DNA of 64,000 nt. Origin: Hondaea fermentalgiana. Lineage: Eukaryota; Sar; Bigyra; Thraustochytrida; Thraustochytriidae. The position numbers and the translations under genes are program-made. Below the pieces are notes generated by a model. It was not told the origin of the DNA and did not search any database. It saw only the letters and a list, made by a program, of their open reading frames with translations. How positions within the stretch are numbered: position 1 is the stretch's first letter; every line of letters begins with the position of its first letter. The DNA is taken from assembly GCA_014084085.1 (NCBI GenBank), contig NPFB01000022.1:166130-230129 (forward strand), given 5' to 3'. Shown here piece by piece: positions 11,301 to 21,132 of the stretch.

Positions 11301-12059
11301 GATTTTGACCCGAGCATGCTGGAAAAGGAAGCTCTTCGCGAATTCGAGCTCTCCTTGGGCGGTGCACAAGATTCACTGGACGATGAGTTTCTCGGCGCCA
11401 AAGATAGTCGCGAGGCGGATGACGCCGCAACGAATCACGCGTATGCACAAAGCGCTCTTGCAGAAGGGTCAATGGATCGATTTCTGCATCACTTTTCCAG
11501 CCAACTTACTGCTCGCGGCGAAATCAAGGACAAGGCCGGTCTCGAGGTAATGCAAGCAAAATTTTCCCACGACCAAAGTGACAAAGGTCCTCGCTTCGCG
11601 TTTCGCGTCGACACGCACGAACTGAGCATTCTGAAAGCGGGTGCCGATCACGTGGAGGTCTCGGGGAGTGTCGCGGGTGTTGTGGCCTACATACGCGGTT
11701 GGCTAACGTACATTCAAGAGCAAGCCAAAAGAGAACACGCTGGTGAGGGCGATGTGGAACGCACGGACGCGCAGCACCCTGGCTTGGCACGGTGTGCCGA
11801 TCTCATGGTCAAGTACATTGATAATCCCGAGGTCAAATTCTCCTTTACCTTTCAGGTTCACGGTGGCACGCGCAAAGGTCATTTGGTCGGATCGCTCTTG
11901 CAGGGCGCCGCGGCCGGGCGACATTTGGCCGCCGGCGCCTCGGCATCGGTGATTGAATCCCCCATTAATTTGCTCGAGCTCTGTGCTGATGCTGTTAACA
12001 CGATGCGCAGCATGTACGAATCCAGCGGTACTGTCGAGGAGATGGGCTACTTTTGGTGA
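8379..12059 (+). CDS. Large conserved-looking protein of unknown function
   Basis: The protein has 1226 residues from the first ATG, in one uninterrupted frame. Residues about 15-110 are charged and helical and likely coiled coil. Residues about 200-410 alternate strands and helices (LLVEFTLTVPVQF, FKILRIERKIKGSIYLPRS) and end in an amphipathic hydrophobic helix (VLPSIIKKAIVAAIP). That resembles the lipid-binding TULIP/BPI style of fold, but I cannot confirm it. Residues about 590-820 are a second structured region. Residues about 835-985 are acidic and Ser/Asp-rich and probably disordered. Residues about 1010-1226 are structured again. There is no signal peptide, clear membrane span or catalytic motif. 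It shares its upstream region with the CEP120-like gene. I do not recognise the family. Confidence 0.75.
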   Translation: MKPRMHVDDETLDDEDVRARHEALQVGEAVLVDVLKELYEMVAKREMSVKQEWEDSRALLEQKKWTMEQQLEILEKEVSELQSKIAGLDRKHQERSAFVQAAYRKVLHSFYLINNPEKLRMLDGLLNYYQGREYEILDKIKERYGIEVDAVPLVEAGVLPAEAKGGGQDEELQRLNKDRDAVWDQVAQVEELVLRSNEEFERVKRELYFPRAEGWRFKQGFDGVYVAMNDFWLEALSMRLSISVMDRTNTPGILVVAGGSRAPGSEHVRKIVARYSNAGKDSPDASASAPTIRGGVVSFRLDKCGLYGEKGTKIPSMRPDQLRLLVEFTLTVPVQFSSKTNSWKATSGFAFKILRIERKIKGSIYLPRSLLRMVLNRVLPSIIKKAIVAAIPVELGHYLCTHYESLGKTTGASGLGKGRQRPANQEPPMHLDLDVNVIGDGGDLTALDANMSLVPQQSAGASSAAGAPAPAHHIQAAKRTREILGLSAEEAATFVALQHELDLVYRKRSSQGPASGHRTSSMSEGRMVGNGAKGTNTPKSGSMACWPGPLVTATDLVQFFMRFSEASFAAHQWRENRARVARGEDPGTPPKEIWEVILSTWQQLVDKYSSFFDTARVDIYKLFARVRRLTLKPMRTHIELSNVRLRGSVDATVMMLRRLMERQTQEMYKESLKRRVHLKKSLERCMQDIQVWFREAMHPIQLIKQSLHAVSLSVQGQGAGGNFSFSGEEISFEGPANFGVPFEPMLYPPTHFAVRTAVNEDQGAFSVALTLAPFLDPNETVKGPVLELSLVRLYSGVFFDVNAYLASRMLEFKNMELTAESQNNAAEGTTTSVKPNTTPTAANGEVQGDADHVSDTETSNAYEDDDSDDDEGEEPLKQMAQRRVSDVSTSTIFDGQDSDNEDDSSSDLKFASTSTMPGAASRPQRTGAPRRSSATTTDSAWLSLDGTKDGTNSTDLDDEDEYEGAAAEDAFTDKDFDPSMLEKEALREFELSLGGAQDSLDDEFLGAKDSREADDAATNHAYAQSALAEGSMDRFLHHFSSQLTARGEIKDKAGLEVMQAKFSHDQSDKGPRFAFRVDTHELSILKAGADHVEVSGSVAGVVAYIRGWLTYIQEQAKREHAGEGDVERTDAQHPGLARCADLMVKYIDNPEVKFSFTFQVHGGTRKGHLVGSLLQGAAAGRHLAAGASASVIESPINLLELCADAVNTMRSMYESSGTVEEMGYFW

Positions 12060-12196
12060 GTCGTGCCGCACATCACACGCCAAAAGTGGACGGCCACATT
12101 ACAAGATTTTCTTTTGACGTGTCTGCGTGGATGGATCAAAGTAGTAGAGAAGATGAATAAGAAGCAATTTTCAAATCCATCTCGCAGACTCAGAGC

Positions 12197-12820
12197 TCAG
12201 GCCCAAAAGGTCTCATCAAAGAGCGCATCGTGTTTGGCCGCACTCGCGTGCTCGTCTTTCTCGTTCATCGATTCGCGCGGTGTTTGATGCTCCAGGCTGT
12301 GTTTTTCCGTGCCACGATTGAGCAAAGGCGAGACTCGGTCTTTGCGGCCTTTCGCACGGATACAGAGAACGATGAGGACAAAGGTGGTTGCCATGAAGAG
12401 AGCGAGAGGCTGCAGTGCAGCGAGGGGCGAGCGGATTCGCTGGCAGAGAACAACGCCAGCGAAACTGGTCTCGTCTTGCCGATCGAGGTTCGACATCCAG
12501 CACGTGAGGAAGCCCCCGTTGTCAATATTTTCGTTGGTCTGCTCGGCGAAAACGCGGCAGCGTTCGACACCATTACAGCCATCATCAGCTGGCCACGTTA
12601 ATGACAGCGCCGCGTATCCACGTCCCGCATCACGCACCACCGCGGGGCTCAACGCGCCAGGGCAGCCGAGCACAAAAGTCACTTCCCGAACGCGAGACTC
12701 TTCCTTGCGTGCAGGCGTGAGCACTTGGGCGTGATCTTTCTCCAGTATCGGTTCATTGCGCGTCCTTTCGGCGGCGAGCCAAACTTGCACATGCAGGTCG
12801 CACGCGCTGACTAGGCGCAT
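12197..12820 (-). CDS. Candidate small single-pass membrane protein
   Basis: A 207-residue frame starting at ATG. It has a Cys-containing, mildly acidic first part (for example DGCNGVERCRVFAE and GGFLTCWMSNLDRQ), one hydrophobic span (LALFMATTFVLIVLCI) followed by basic residues (RAKGRKDR), then a charged tail. That order suggests a lumenal or outside domain, a membrane anchor and a cytoplasmic tail. The frame stays open for about 15 codons upstream of the ATG, and a splice-acceptor-like CTTGCCAG lies there, so a first exon with a signal peptide may be missing. A TATTATACC sequence lies about 65-70 bases upstream. No family is recognised, and overlapping frames on the other strand keep this tentative. 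Confidence 0.35.
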   Translation of the reverse strand: MRLVSACDLHVQVWLAAERTRNEPILEKDHAQVLTPARKEESRVREVTFVLGCPGALSPAVVRDAGRGYAALSLTWPADDGCNGVERCRVFAEQTNENIDNGGFLTCWMSNLDRQDETSFAGVVLCQRIRSPLAALQPLALFMATTFVLIVLCIRAKGRKDRVSPLLNRGTEKHSLEHQTPRESMNEKDEHASAAKHDALFDETFWA

Positions 12821-13074
12821 CCCCTGGCTCTGGCAAGATCGGGCCTTGGTGTTTACTTTTGCGTTTCAAATTTGCGCCCCAAGGTATAATAGTTGCAGGC
12901 CTAGTTTCGCAAGTACCAAGTCAAGGATGTGAGCAAGCACCGACATCGCGAAGAAGGATGCGCTGGAGACCAAGCCCTGTCCTTGCAATCAAGTATTCTA
13001 AAAGTGGAATAAGAAGAAGACGGTATAAGTTAGAGAATAGTAGATGATCATATATGCAGCGAGCGCCATCGCCA

Positions 13075-14109
13075 CTACAGACCATACATCATGAGATCAT
13101 GAAGGGCGCCGCCGATGACAGTGCCAACGACGGGGCCAATGATGTAGGTCCACATGCCGCTTTGCGGCCCCGGAATGGAGATGGTGTCCCAGCCGAGGGC
13201 GTACGTGACGAGACGAGGGCCAAAGTCACGCGCAGGGTTGATGCTGGTCTGGTCGATGGGCGCGAAAACGGAGACAACAATCGTGATGGTGAGGCCGATG
13301 CCAATTGCCACAGTGCCACCGCTTATGCGCAGCTGGTGGCGCGCGTCCGTGAGGCAGAGCACCGCAAACATGAGAAAGCCCGTGCCCAGGGCTTCAATGC
13401 CAAAGGATCCCGCAGCCGAGACAGTCGTCATGGTCCATCCGGTCGTGTCGCCGACGAAAGCAGGGTTGGGGAAATACGAGTTGAAGGGCGAGGATGTCAC
13501 CTGCGAGCCGAGTTCGCCGCGAACGATGCCCTCCATTTCCTCCTTGATGGCAATCATGTTGGCAAAGCAGCCGTAGCAGATGGCAGAGCCAATGATTGCG
13601 CCGAGGAATTGAGCCAAGCAAAAGGGCCCGAGCTTCCAGATTGGAAAATGCTCGGGGCGCAAGACCGCAAAGGCCACGGAGACGGCCGGGTTGAGGTGCG
13701 CACCCGAGACGCTTGCGGTGGTAAGAACAGCCAAAGTGACGGTAATGCCCCAGAGGGCACCGACAGGGAAGAGTCCTGCGTAAGCTCCACAGATGATGGA
13801 GGCGCAGTTGACACCAAGGCCAAAGAGACAAACAATTCCAGTACCGATGAACTCGGCGAGCATTTGCTGGAAGAGTGTAGGCGGGCGCATCTCGTCAGCG
13901 GACTCAGTCGGAAAGCCGCGAGCCTTGTGCGTCCACGCCGTGTACTTGCGATGCATGCTTACGATGCCATTGACCTCGCTATCAATGCTGCTGGAGTTCT
14001 CCTTTTGCTGGGGCACATGCTCCTCGTCCTGAACATGGACCTTGCGCAGCTGCTCATCTTGAACATTAAGCACATTGAGCTCGTCCCGCGACGTACTCTC
14101 CAGAGCCAT
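13075..14109 (-). CDS. Aquaglyceroporin 1 of 5 (MIP family)
   Basis: The protein has 344 residues. The N-terminal cytoplasmic tail of about 85 residues is polar and starts MALESTSRDELNVLN, shared with copies 2 and 3. The channel core has both half-helix motifs, HLNPAV (NPA 140-142) and SINPARD (NPA 291-293). The Asp after the second NPA-Arg is the GlpF/aquaglyceroporin mark. By spacing to GlpF, the selectivity-filter positions are Trp120, Val279, Thr288 and Arg294. The predicted role is passive flow of glycerol, water or small neutral solutes across a membrane. It is the first of five tandem copies on this strand and has its own 2.2-kb upstream spacer, so the copies are separate transcription units. 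Confidence 0.93.
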   Translation of the reverse strand: MALESTSRDELNVLNVQDEQLRKVHVQDEEHVPQQKENSSSIDSEVNGIVSMHRKYTAWTHKARGFPTESADEMRPPTLFQQMLAEFIGTGIVCLFGLGVNCASIICGAYAGLFPVGALWGITVTLAVLTTASVSGAHLNPAVSVAFAVLRPEHFPIWKLGPFCLAQFLGAIIGSAICYGCFANMIAIKEEMEGIVRGELGSQVTSSPFNSYFPNPAFVGDTTGWTMTTVSAAGSFGIEALGTGFLMFAVLCLTDARHQLRISGGTVAIGIGLTITIVVSVFAPIDQTSINPARDFGPRLVTYALGWDTISIPGPQSGMWTYIIGPVVGTVIGGALHDLMMYGL

Positions 14110-16293
14110 CTTTGCCTTCTTCTCCCTCTTGTCTTTGCCTGCTTGCGTGCGTGCTTCTTTGCCTGTTTTTTTTTAGAGGTTTTCGAGCTTTGCTTTCGGT
14201 CTTGCGCGCTCGTTCGAGGTTTGCTTTCTTCGCCGTCGCGGCTCGCGCGCCTGCCGAAGCTTCTACTTTCTGCACGCACAGGCTCGTTGACGGCCGGCTT
14301 GTCGTTGTCGGTCGCTGTCAGTTGCTGTCGGGTGCGCAGGGGCGTGAGCGGTCGAGGCTCTCTTACCTATTCCCCGTGCGCATCACATCGGCGGTCTTGA
14401 ATCTGGCTCGGCCTTGCCGAATTCGTAGCAGCAACAGCATGCGTTGTCATGGAAGGCAGATCTGATGATCGCCGCGGGGATTCTGAATTGCTCGCGTGTG
14501 CGCCGCGACGAGGCTCCGTCGACCGCGGGCGGTCTTAGGCATGTCTTGAACACGCTTCGACGAGCTTCGCTGCTTCTTACGGCGTCCGAGAGGGTTTTCC
14601 GCTCATCCGGGCGGCAATCCATCGCCGCGGACGCGGGCCGCAGCCGAGCCCCCCCCTGAGCTCGACCGCTACGCTCGCCCCGTTTCGGTGCGCGATCTTC
14701 CGCTTCGCGTGAGCCCCAGGTGACCGGGCTTCCTGCCGCTGCTTGCTGTCGCTGTGGCAGTCTTATACGCTATCGTACGCCATGAACTTGCGCACGCACG
14801 CACTCCAGGAAACCCACGACGCCGAGCACCTATCCTGCTTTTCGTGTGTGTATAATAAACCAACTATGGGACACCGATGCGTACGCGCCACGATTTAGCC
14901 TTCACCTTGCACCATCGCTTCCATTCCTCTCACCCATCCACGAAAACCTAATCCTACACCTTCGCTGCTCCTGCCGCTGCGCCAAATTTCTGCACCGCCA
15001 AAGCCGGTTCTGGCCTCGCCCGCGCGTCCGCCGCGTCCGTCGGCCGGGCTGCGCTCGCTCCCACGAGATTTCAGCCGGGAGCGTTGCGGGGCGGCGCCGT
15101 CCGACGCAGCGCCTCCGTCTCCGCGCCATCCTCCGCTCGCCTGCCTCTCCACGCACGCGTGAGCCGACGAACCGGCCGCCCCGCAGCCGTTGACGGTGCC
15201 GCGGCGCGACAGCGACTTCTGGATCGCAGCAGTATCCTCTGCGCTGGAGTCTTCCCGCGCCGGCGAAGCCAGACTTACCAGGATGGGCTTGAGCACGTCT
15301 CGAGCGGCACGGATGGGTGGGCGGGTGGGTGCATGGATGGCGTCGGGTTTCTGCGTCGCCTGGGCGGGTGTGAGTTCTCTTTCTTGCGCAGGCGGGTTAT
15401 TTATCCGGAGCCGCAGCCGCACGCAAGCGGGCGATGCACCGGCGATGCGTCTCCTACTGGGTTTTGTTCATGCATGCATGATTCGAAGCACTGGCGCTGG
15501 CGCCGGCCAGGCGCTACGACGATACTATGAATCTCACTGTCTACCTCTGTTGCAGCAGCTGCAGCTGCAGCTGCTGACATTACATGGCATTACATAGCGT
15601 TACATGGCATGGCGGCTGGTTCGCGGATACCCCGGCGGACCGCAGCCGCAGCCGCAGCCCGTGCAGGATGCGGCTTCCGCGGCCGACAAACCCGCGCAGA
15701 CGGCGCACGGAGCTCGTCCCTGTCGCGTCGCATCGCCTCGCCTCGCGGCGTGGGTGAGGGATGCGGCCCGTAGCTCTGGCGGCACGGCTATAGAGTGAGT
15801 CCGTCGCGGTCGATTGATGCAGCTTCCGGGATTGTGCATTCAGAGGCCGGGATGAACCAGCTGCGGGGGATTTCTCCACAGCAACTTTCGGCTCCGAACC
15901 GTCGAGCGGAAGCGGCAGGCAAGCGAGCGTAGGTGGGCAAGCAAGCAGCAGCAGCGAGTAGCTGCAGGCAAGAAGGTAAAAGAAGGAGGAGGCCGCACCA
16001 TGCCGCCGCCTGCGACAGGTTCACATGCAAGCAACAGCATGCATGGAACCGCGGCGGTTGCGCGACAACAGGTCGCATTTCAAGTGCCGCCGATGTCGCA
16101 TCGTCTGCATTTTTTGACACGCATGGAATCAAGATCAATCCAAGCATGATATAGGCTAAATAGCAGAAAAAATAGGTGATTAACACGCAAGGATTTCGTC
16201 AAAAACGGTTGCGAAAGCTGCTGGTGCTGGTGCGAAGGACGGCATGGCCATTTTGCACGCACAAGACGCGGGTCAATTCCCCGGAAAATTTTG
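14110..16293. other. Spacer between aquaglyceroporins 1 and 2
   Basis: 2.2 kb without a convincing gene. Frames are Arg/Ala/Gly-rich and mutually overlapping. The part next to 14110 must hold the promoter and 5' UTR of copy 1. It is pyrimidine-rich on the plus strand and includes a T9 run near 14167. A 24-bp perfect palindrome and a short direct repeat are listed separately. Confidence 0.55.
15553..15612. repeat. 24-bp palindrome followed by TTACATGGC direct repeats
   Basis: Bases 15553-15576 (CAGCAGCTGCAGCTGCAGCTGCTG) equal their own reverse complement. Directly after come three near-copies of a 10-11 bp unit around TTACATGGCA. The palindrome is built from CAGCTG E-box cores and could be a hairpin or a binding site; its function is unknown. 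Confidence 0.8.
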
Positions 16294-17301
16294 CTAAAGA
16301 CCGTACATCATGGCGTCGTGCAGCAAGCCTGCAAAGGTGGTGCCAACAAAGGGTCCGACGAGATAGGTCCACATGCCGCTTTGCGGTCCTGGAATGGAAA
16401 TAGCATCCCAGCCAAGCGCGTAGGTGACGAGGCGCGGGCCAAAGTCGCGCGCAGGATTGATACTGGTCTGATCGAGAGGCGCAAACACGGAGACGACAAT
16501 CGCGACGGTAAGGCCGACGCCCGTTGCGACCGTGCCGCCACTGATGCGAAGCTGATGGCGGGCATCGGTGAGGCAGAGCACGACAAACATGAGAAATCCA
16601 GTGCCCAGCGCCTCGACACCAAAAGCCCCGGCTGGTGAAACTGTTTGCATCGTCCATCCTGTGTCCTCGCCGACAAAGCCAGGATTGGGAAAATACGAAT
16701 TGAAGGGCGACGACATGACTTGCGAGCCAAGCTTGCCTCGAATGATGCCTTCGGCGTCCTCCTTGATGACAATCATGTTGGAAAAGCAACCATAGCAAAT
16801 CGCCGAGCCGATGATCGCTCCCGCGAGCTGCGCGGCCATATAGGGCACCACTTTCCAGACGGGGAAGTGTTCGGGTCGGAAGAGCGCAAAGGCCCACGAT
16901 ACGGCAGGATTGAGATGTGCTCCAGATACGCTGGCCGTGGTGAGAACTGCCAGAGTGACGGTGATGCCCCAGAGCGCGCCGACGGGGAAAAGACCTGCAT
17001 AGGCAGCGCAAATAATAGACGCGCAGTTCACACCAAGACCGAAAAGGCAGACGATCCCAGTCCCCAGAAACTCGGCAAGCATCTGTTGAAGGAGGGTTGG
17101 CGGACGCATCTCGTTGGCAGACTCGGTGGGAAAACCGCGCGTCTTGTATGTCCATGCCGTGTATTGACGATGGATTCGCTCAATGCGTGCGAGGTCGCCA
17201 TCATTTTCCAGAAAATCGAGCGCTTCTTCTCTCTTGCGAACAAGCTCATCTTGATTGTTGAGCACGTTGAGCTCATCTTGCGACGGGGATTCAAGAGCCA
17301 T
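16294..17301 (-). CDS. Aquaglyceroporin 2 of 5 (MIP family)
   Basis: The protein has 335 residues and is a close paralogue of copies 1 and 3. It starts MALESPSQDELNVLNNQDE, has the first motif HLNPAVSWAF and the second SINPARDFGPR, and ends DAMMYGL. Filter positions are predicted as Trp, Val, Thr, Arg, the same as copies 1 and 3. The N-tail is about 10 residues shorter than in copy 1 and contains a charged stretch (KREEALDFLENDGD). The role is a glycerol/water-type channel. It lies between copies 1 and 3 with spacers of 2.2 and 1.4 kb, so it is not an operon. The first ATG is supported by alignment with the paralogues. Confidence 0.93.
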   Translation of the reverse strand: MALESPSQDELNVLNNQDELVRKREEALDFLENDGDLARIERIHRQYTAWTYKTRGFPTESANEMRPPTLLQQMLAEFLGTGIVCLFGLGVNCASIICAAYAGLFPVGALWGITVTLAVLTTASVSGAHLNPAVSWAFALFRPEHFPVWKVVPYMAAQLAGAIIGSAICYGCFSNMIVIKEDAEGIIRGKLGSQVMSSPFNSYFPNPGFVGEDTGWTMQTVSPAGAFGVEALGTGFLMFVVLCLTDARHQLRISGGTVATGVGLTVAIVVSVFAPLDQTSINPARDFGPRLVTYALGWDAISIPGPQSGMWTYLVGPFVGTTFAGLLHDAMMYGL

Positions 17302-18661
17302 GCTCGAAAGGACCTCGTCTGGGCAGATATGCGTACGATTTCTTGTTGTGCCCTTCTTCTGGCCTAATGTTTCCTAATCGTGTCCGAAGGATTCTTAATG
17401 CTGATGCGCGTAGGTGCAAGAGTCAGATTGCGGGTTTACTGTCCAATTTCGTTTCGCCTTTCTTCGTCGCGTGACGCTTGATGACGGTGGCTTGCCTCGA
17501 AGATGCTGCTGAGGCAGACAGTCCAAATCATTGCCAGAAAACTCAGACATTGTTTCGAAGAGGCGTCCTTTTAGAACATATCCAAGAAGGACGAGTCCGC
17601 AGGAGCTTTGCATTGTAGTACCTTTCGATCTTTGTCTAACGCGCGCATCTGGCAACGATGCATTGGAGTCTCGTTCTTATAAACACAACTGCATTCTCGC
17701 AGTCCATCTGAATTTATTGCCTGATGATTGCTCGTTGTTGCGATAAGATGAATGAATTTCGTTCGGTGGTTGCGTTTCCAAGGTCTTGTTTGCGTTCACC
17801 AGCGCGAGCTTTCGATTCGCAGATGCCGAGCTGACCAGTAAACGTCAGGGCAGCTGCTGCACTGCACTCACAGTCAGCAACTGTCGTCCTTTTTTATCGC
17901 CACTTCCTTTCACTGACAATGATTACTACCTATACCAGTCGGCAAAGGCCGTCCTTCTTCACTTCCATCTCATCCAAGGGGGTATACCCAGCCACATCCA
18001 ACCACTCACTCGGCCGGCTGCATTTGCACTCGCTCGTTCGCTCACTTGCCCGATTCCTCGGTGACTCTCGGTCAACCGCCGACATCAGCCACGCATCCTC
18101 GTCGCCTTCTGCTCTGCACAGTGGCTTGATGGCCCCGCAAAGGCGGATTCGGCGTCATCCATCGCCGGGGTCTCTCGCGGCGTCATCTGTCGGCCGTGGG
18201 CAGTCGCTTACTCATAGTGACAGTCTCACTGACAGTCTCAGTCAGTGCGCGCTATCGCCTTGGTCGGGTTGATCGGACCGACAGGACACGAAGCAGCAAG
18301 CAGCAAGCAGGGCGCCGCGGTGGCGGAGGCGAGACCAAGCAGACCAAATTCGCCTGTATCATCGTCGGCTGAGGCGTGGACGCAAGGCGTGGACGCAAGG
18401 CGTGGACGCATGGACGCGTGGACGCATGGACGCGTGGACGAGAGGCCTTGCGGCGGCGCGAGATCTCCCGCCACCAGGGTGGTGAACATCCAGGGACGGC
18501 TTCGCGACCGTCGTGGATGCCACTGCAAGACGAGAAGCATCACTGGGCATGAGATGAAGTCTAAGCCCTCATTAATGATCTCGGTCATGTACGGGATGAA
18601 ATGATGACGGCAACGATGACGACGATGGTGGAATTGAGCAAATAGTTTAACTTATACGTGT
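17302..18661. other. Spacer between aquaglyceroporins 2 and 3
   Basis: 1.36 kb, no convincing gene. It holds the promoter of copy 2 (left end) and the 3' flank of copy 3 (right end). The 17400-17950 part is less GC-rich than most spacers here. A minisatellite lies at 18373-18441. Confidence 0.55.
18373..18441. repeat. GCGTGGACGCA minisatellite
   Basis: Tandem units of about 12-17 bp built on GCGTGGACGCAAG and then GCGTGGACGCATGGAC, about five or six GTGGACGC cores in 69 bp. Confidence 0.85.
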
Positions 18662-19687
18662 TTACAGACCGTACATGAGAAGATCATGCAGGAGTCCGCC
18701 AATGGGAGTGCCGATACAAGGCCCGATGATGTAGGTCCACATGCCACTTTGCGGGCCCGGGATGGAGATAGAGTCCCAGCCAAGGGCGTATGTGACGATG
18801 CGCGGCCCGAGATCACGAGCAGGATTGATGCTGGTCTGGTCAATAGGCGCAAAGACGGAAACGATGACGCAGACGGTGACTCCAATGCCAATGGCTACGG
18901 TGCCGCCGCTGATGCGGAGCTGATGGCGGCCGTCTGTGAGGCAAAGGACAACGAACATGAGAAAGCCCGTGCCGAGCGCTTCGATGCCAAAGGCCCCTGC
19001 GGGAGATACTGTCGCATATGTCCAACGCGTCTCGGATGTGACAAAGCTCGGGTTCGGAAAGTACGAATTGAAGGGAGACGACGTGAGTTCGCTGCCCAGC
19101 TCGCCACGGACCAGGCCGTCGGCTTCCTCCTTGATGGCAATCATATTGGCGAAACAGCCGTAGCAGATGCCGGAGCCCACGATTGCACCTGCCAGCTGTG
19201 CAACCCAAAAGGGCACAAGCTTCCAGACGGGGAAGTGTTCCGGGCGGAGAATTGCAAAGGCTAATGAGATGGCCGGGTTGAGATGGGCGCCGGACACGCT
19301 TGCGGTGGACAGCACTGCAAGCGTGACGACCATGCCCCAGAGCGCACCGACAGGAAAGAGCCCAGCGTATGCGCCACAAATGATGGCGGCGCAGTTTATG
19401 CCGAGGCCAAAGAGGCATACAATCCCAGTGCCAATCGCCTCGGCGAGGAGTTGTTGCCACAAGTTCGGTGGGCGCATTTCATCGGCAGTCTCTGTGGGAT
19501 GGCCACGCATTCTCTGCGTCCATGCGATGTATCTGCGATGCATCGCTGGGATCCCGTCATCAAAGTCTTCCTCGACGCTCTGGCCGGCCTCGGGCCGGCC
19601 GATGGCCTTGGCCTCGAGCTCACGCACCTCTTCGTCCTTTTCATTGAGTACGTTGAGCTCATCCTGTGACGTCGATTCCAGCGCCAT
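18662..19687 (-). CDS. Aquaglyceroporin 3 of 5 (MIP family)
   Basis: The protein has 341 residues. It starts MALESTSQDELNVLNEKDEE like copies 1 and 2, has HLNPAISLAF and SINPARDLGPR boxes, and ends DLLMYGL. Filter positions are Trp, Val, Thr, Arg as in copies 1 and 2. The charged N-tail (about 80 residues) probably faces the cytoplasm; six membrane spans and two re-entrant half-helices follow in the usual order. It clearly arose by local duplication with its neighbours. The likely substrate is glycerol or another small neutral solute; the Val/Thr filter differs from GlpF, so substrate choice is open. Confidence 0.93.
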   Translation of the reverse strand: MALESTSQDELNVLNEKDEEVRELEAKAIGRPEAGQSVEEDFDDGIPAMHRRYIAWTQRMRGHPTETADEMRPPNLWQQLLAEAIGTGIVCLFGLGINCAAIICGAYAGLFPVGALWGMVVTLAVLSTASVSGAHLNPAISLAFAILRPEHFPVWKLVPFWVAQLAGAIVGSGICYGCFANMIAIKEEADGLVRGELGSELTSSPFNSYFPNPSFVTSETRWTYATVSPAGAFGIEALGTGFLMFVVLCLTDGRHQLRISGGTVAIGIGVTVCVIVSVFAPIDQTSINPARDLGPRIVTYALGWDSISIPGPQSGMWTYIIGPCIGTPIGGLLHDLLMYGL

Positions 19688-21132
19688 GGTCTTTTCTTCC
19701 AGCTAATCTGTGTTCAACTCCAGCAGTCGGGCAATCAATGAGCTTTCAATTTGGTCGAGTTGCTGCCGTTTTCCGTTCACGGCGAGAGCGACGACGATCA
19801 GGGAAGGCAGTCGTGGAAGATGAGGCAAACGCGCCTGGTGTCCGAGAGACTGTAGACCGATTGGTGTTTGTTGCGTTGGTCGTTCGATCGAGCGAGCGAT
19901 GGCTCGCCTGCTTTTTTTTTTTTCTTGCAGTGGTGTTGCAGCTCTGCTCGAGACGAACTGACTGACTCCAACGCAATACGTATTGAGGCGGGCCAAAACT
20001 CCCTCCTTTTCTCCCTCCCTTTCTCCCTGCCTCCACCAGCACCTCGGGGCGAACGTCCAGCCACTGTCACTCACTCGCCTTCCTGCCGCCTTTTCGACCC
20101 GCCCGAGGCCCTGCTCGCTGTGCAGCTGTGGCTACTGATTTTGACCGCTCTCGCACGCATCTGCACCGCCAGCGACCGCGCTCTCGCGCCAGCTCTCTCT
20201 GCTCAGCCGCAGCCGCGGCCGGCCAGCCCAAGGCAACTATCTCCGCTTTGATACATAATTAGTGGCCGGTCCGGGTGGGTGGGTGGGACGCGGCCCCAAT
20301 CGTCCCAGCCCTGCCAGCGAAGTGAAGCCCCGCAGCAGCACAGAGCGCGAACGGCTGTGCGTGCTGGCTGCTGCCGGCGTCAGACGCGCCCCTTCTGATC
20401 CAGAACTCCGCCGTGAGAGTCAAAGACACCGGCGGCATGTACGCGCAGGCGTTCCTGTCCCCTGGCGCGGCGGCGCGCGGCGAGAAGCACAGCGCAATGG
20501 CGGCGTTTCTCCGCCGGCCTGGCGCGCATGGTGATTGCACGCACGATGACTGCGAGGAAGGAAGGCCGAAGTGATGGCGAGAGTGAGAGTGACTCTGGGT
20601 GTGGGTGATGTCGAGGTGAACAGGATGGTGGGGAGATTGAGATGGAGATGGAGATGGTGATGATGATGAAGATGGTGATGATAATGAAGCGAGGAGCAGC
20701 GGGCTGCAGCGAGAAATCGTTTGAACCGGTCTGGACTAGAAATCGTGGGAGGCAAAAGGAGAATGGCGATTGGGGCAAAATAATTGAAAGTGGATAGTAA
20801 AAAGACAGGGCGCAGAAAGGGATGAGGAGACTCTTCCCCTCTGGCTTTTGCTTTTGCTTTGCGTTTGCTTTTGTGCTTGCTTCTTCGGCGTCGCGGTCGC
20901 CTCGAAGGAAGGCGGGCAGGCAAGGGTAATCATGGACGGAGCGAGACGACTTTCCCGGTCCTGGCGTGCGTGCGTGCGTGCGTCCAACGAAACAAGCATT
21001 TTCTCGAGACGAGTGATCTGCGCGTTTGTTTGCCTGGCTGACTGACTGACTGACGGGCTCTGAGCAATTGCAAGCATAGTATAGCATAGCATAGCATAGC
21101 ATGGCTGCGGCAAGGCAAGGCGGCAACTGCTC
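19688..21132. other. Spacer between aquaglyceroporins 3 and 4
   Basis: 1.45 kb with no convincing gene. It includes a GATGGA/GATGAT-rich patch (about 20640-20690) and an (ATAGC)n repeat (about 21074-21101) just past the stop of copy 4. The promoter of copy 3 must lie near 19700. Confidence 0.55.

Noticed and set aside
13054..14400. 448-codon frame on the plus strand over aquaglyceroporin 1
   Set aside because: It is the antisense shadow of a well-supported MIP gene; similar shadows occur over the other copies.
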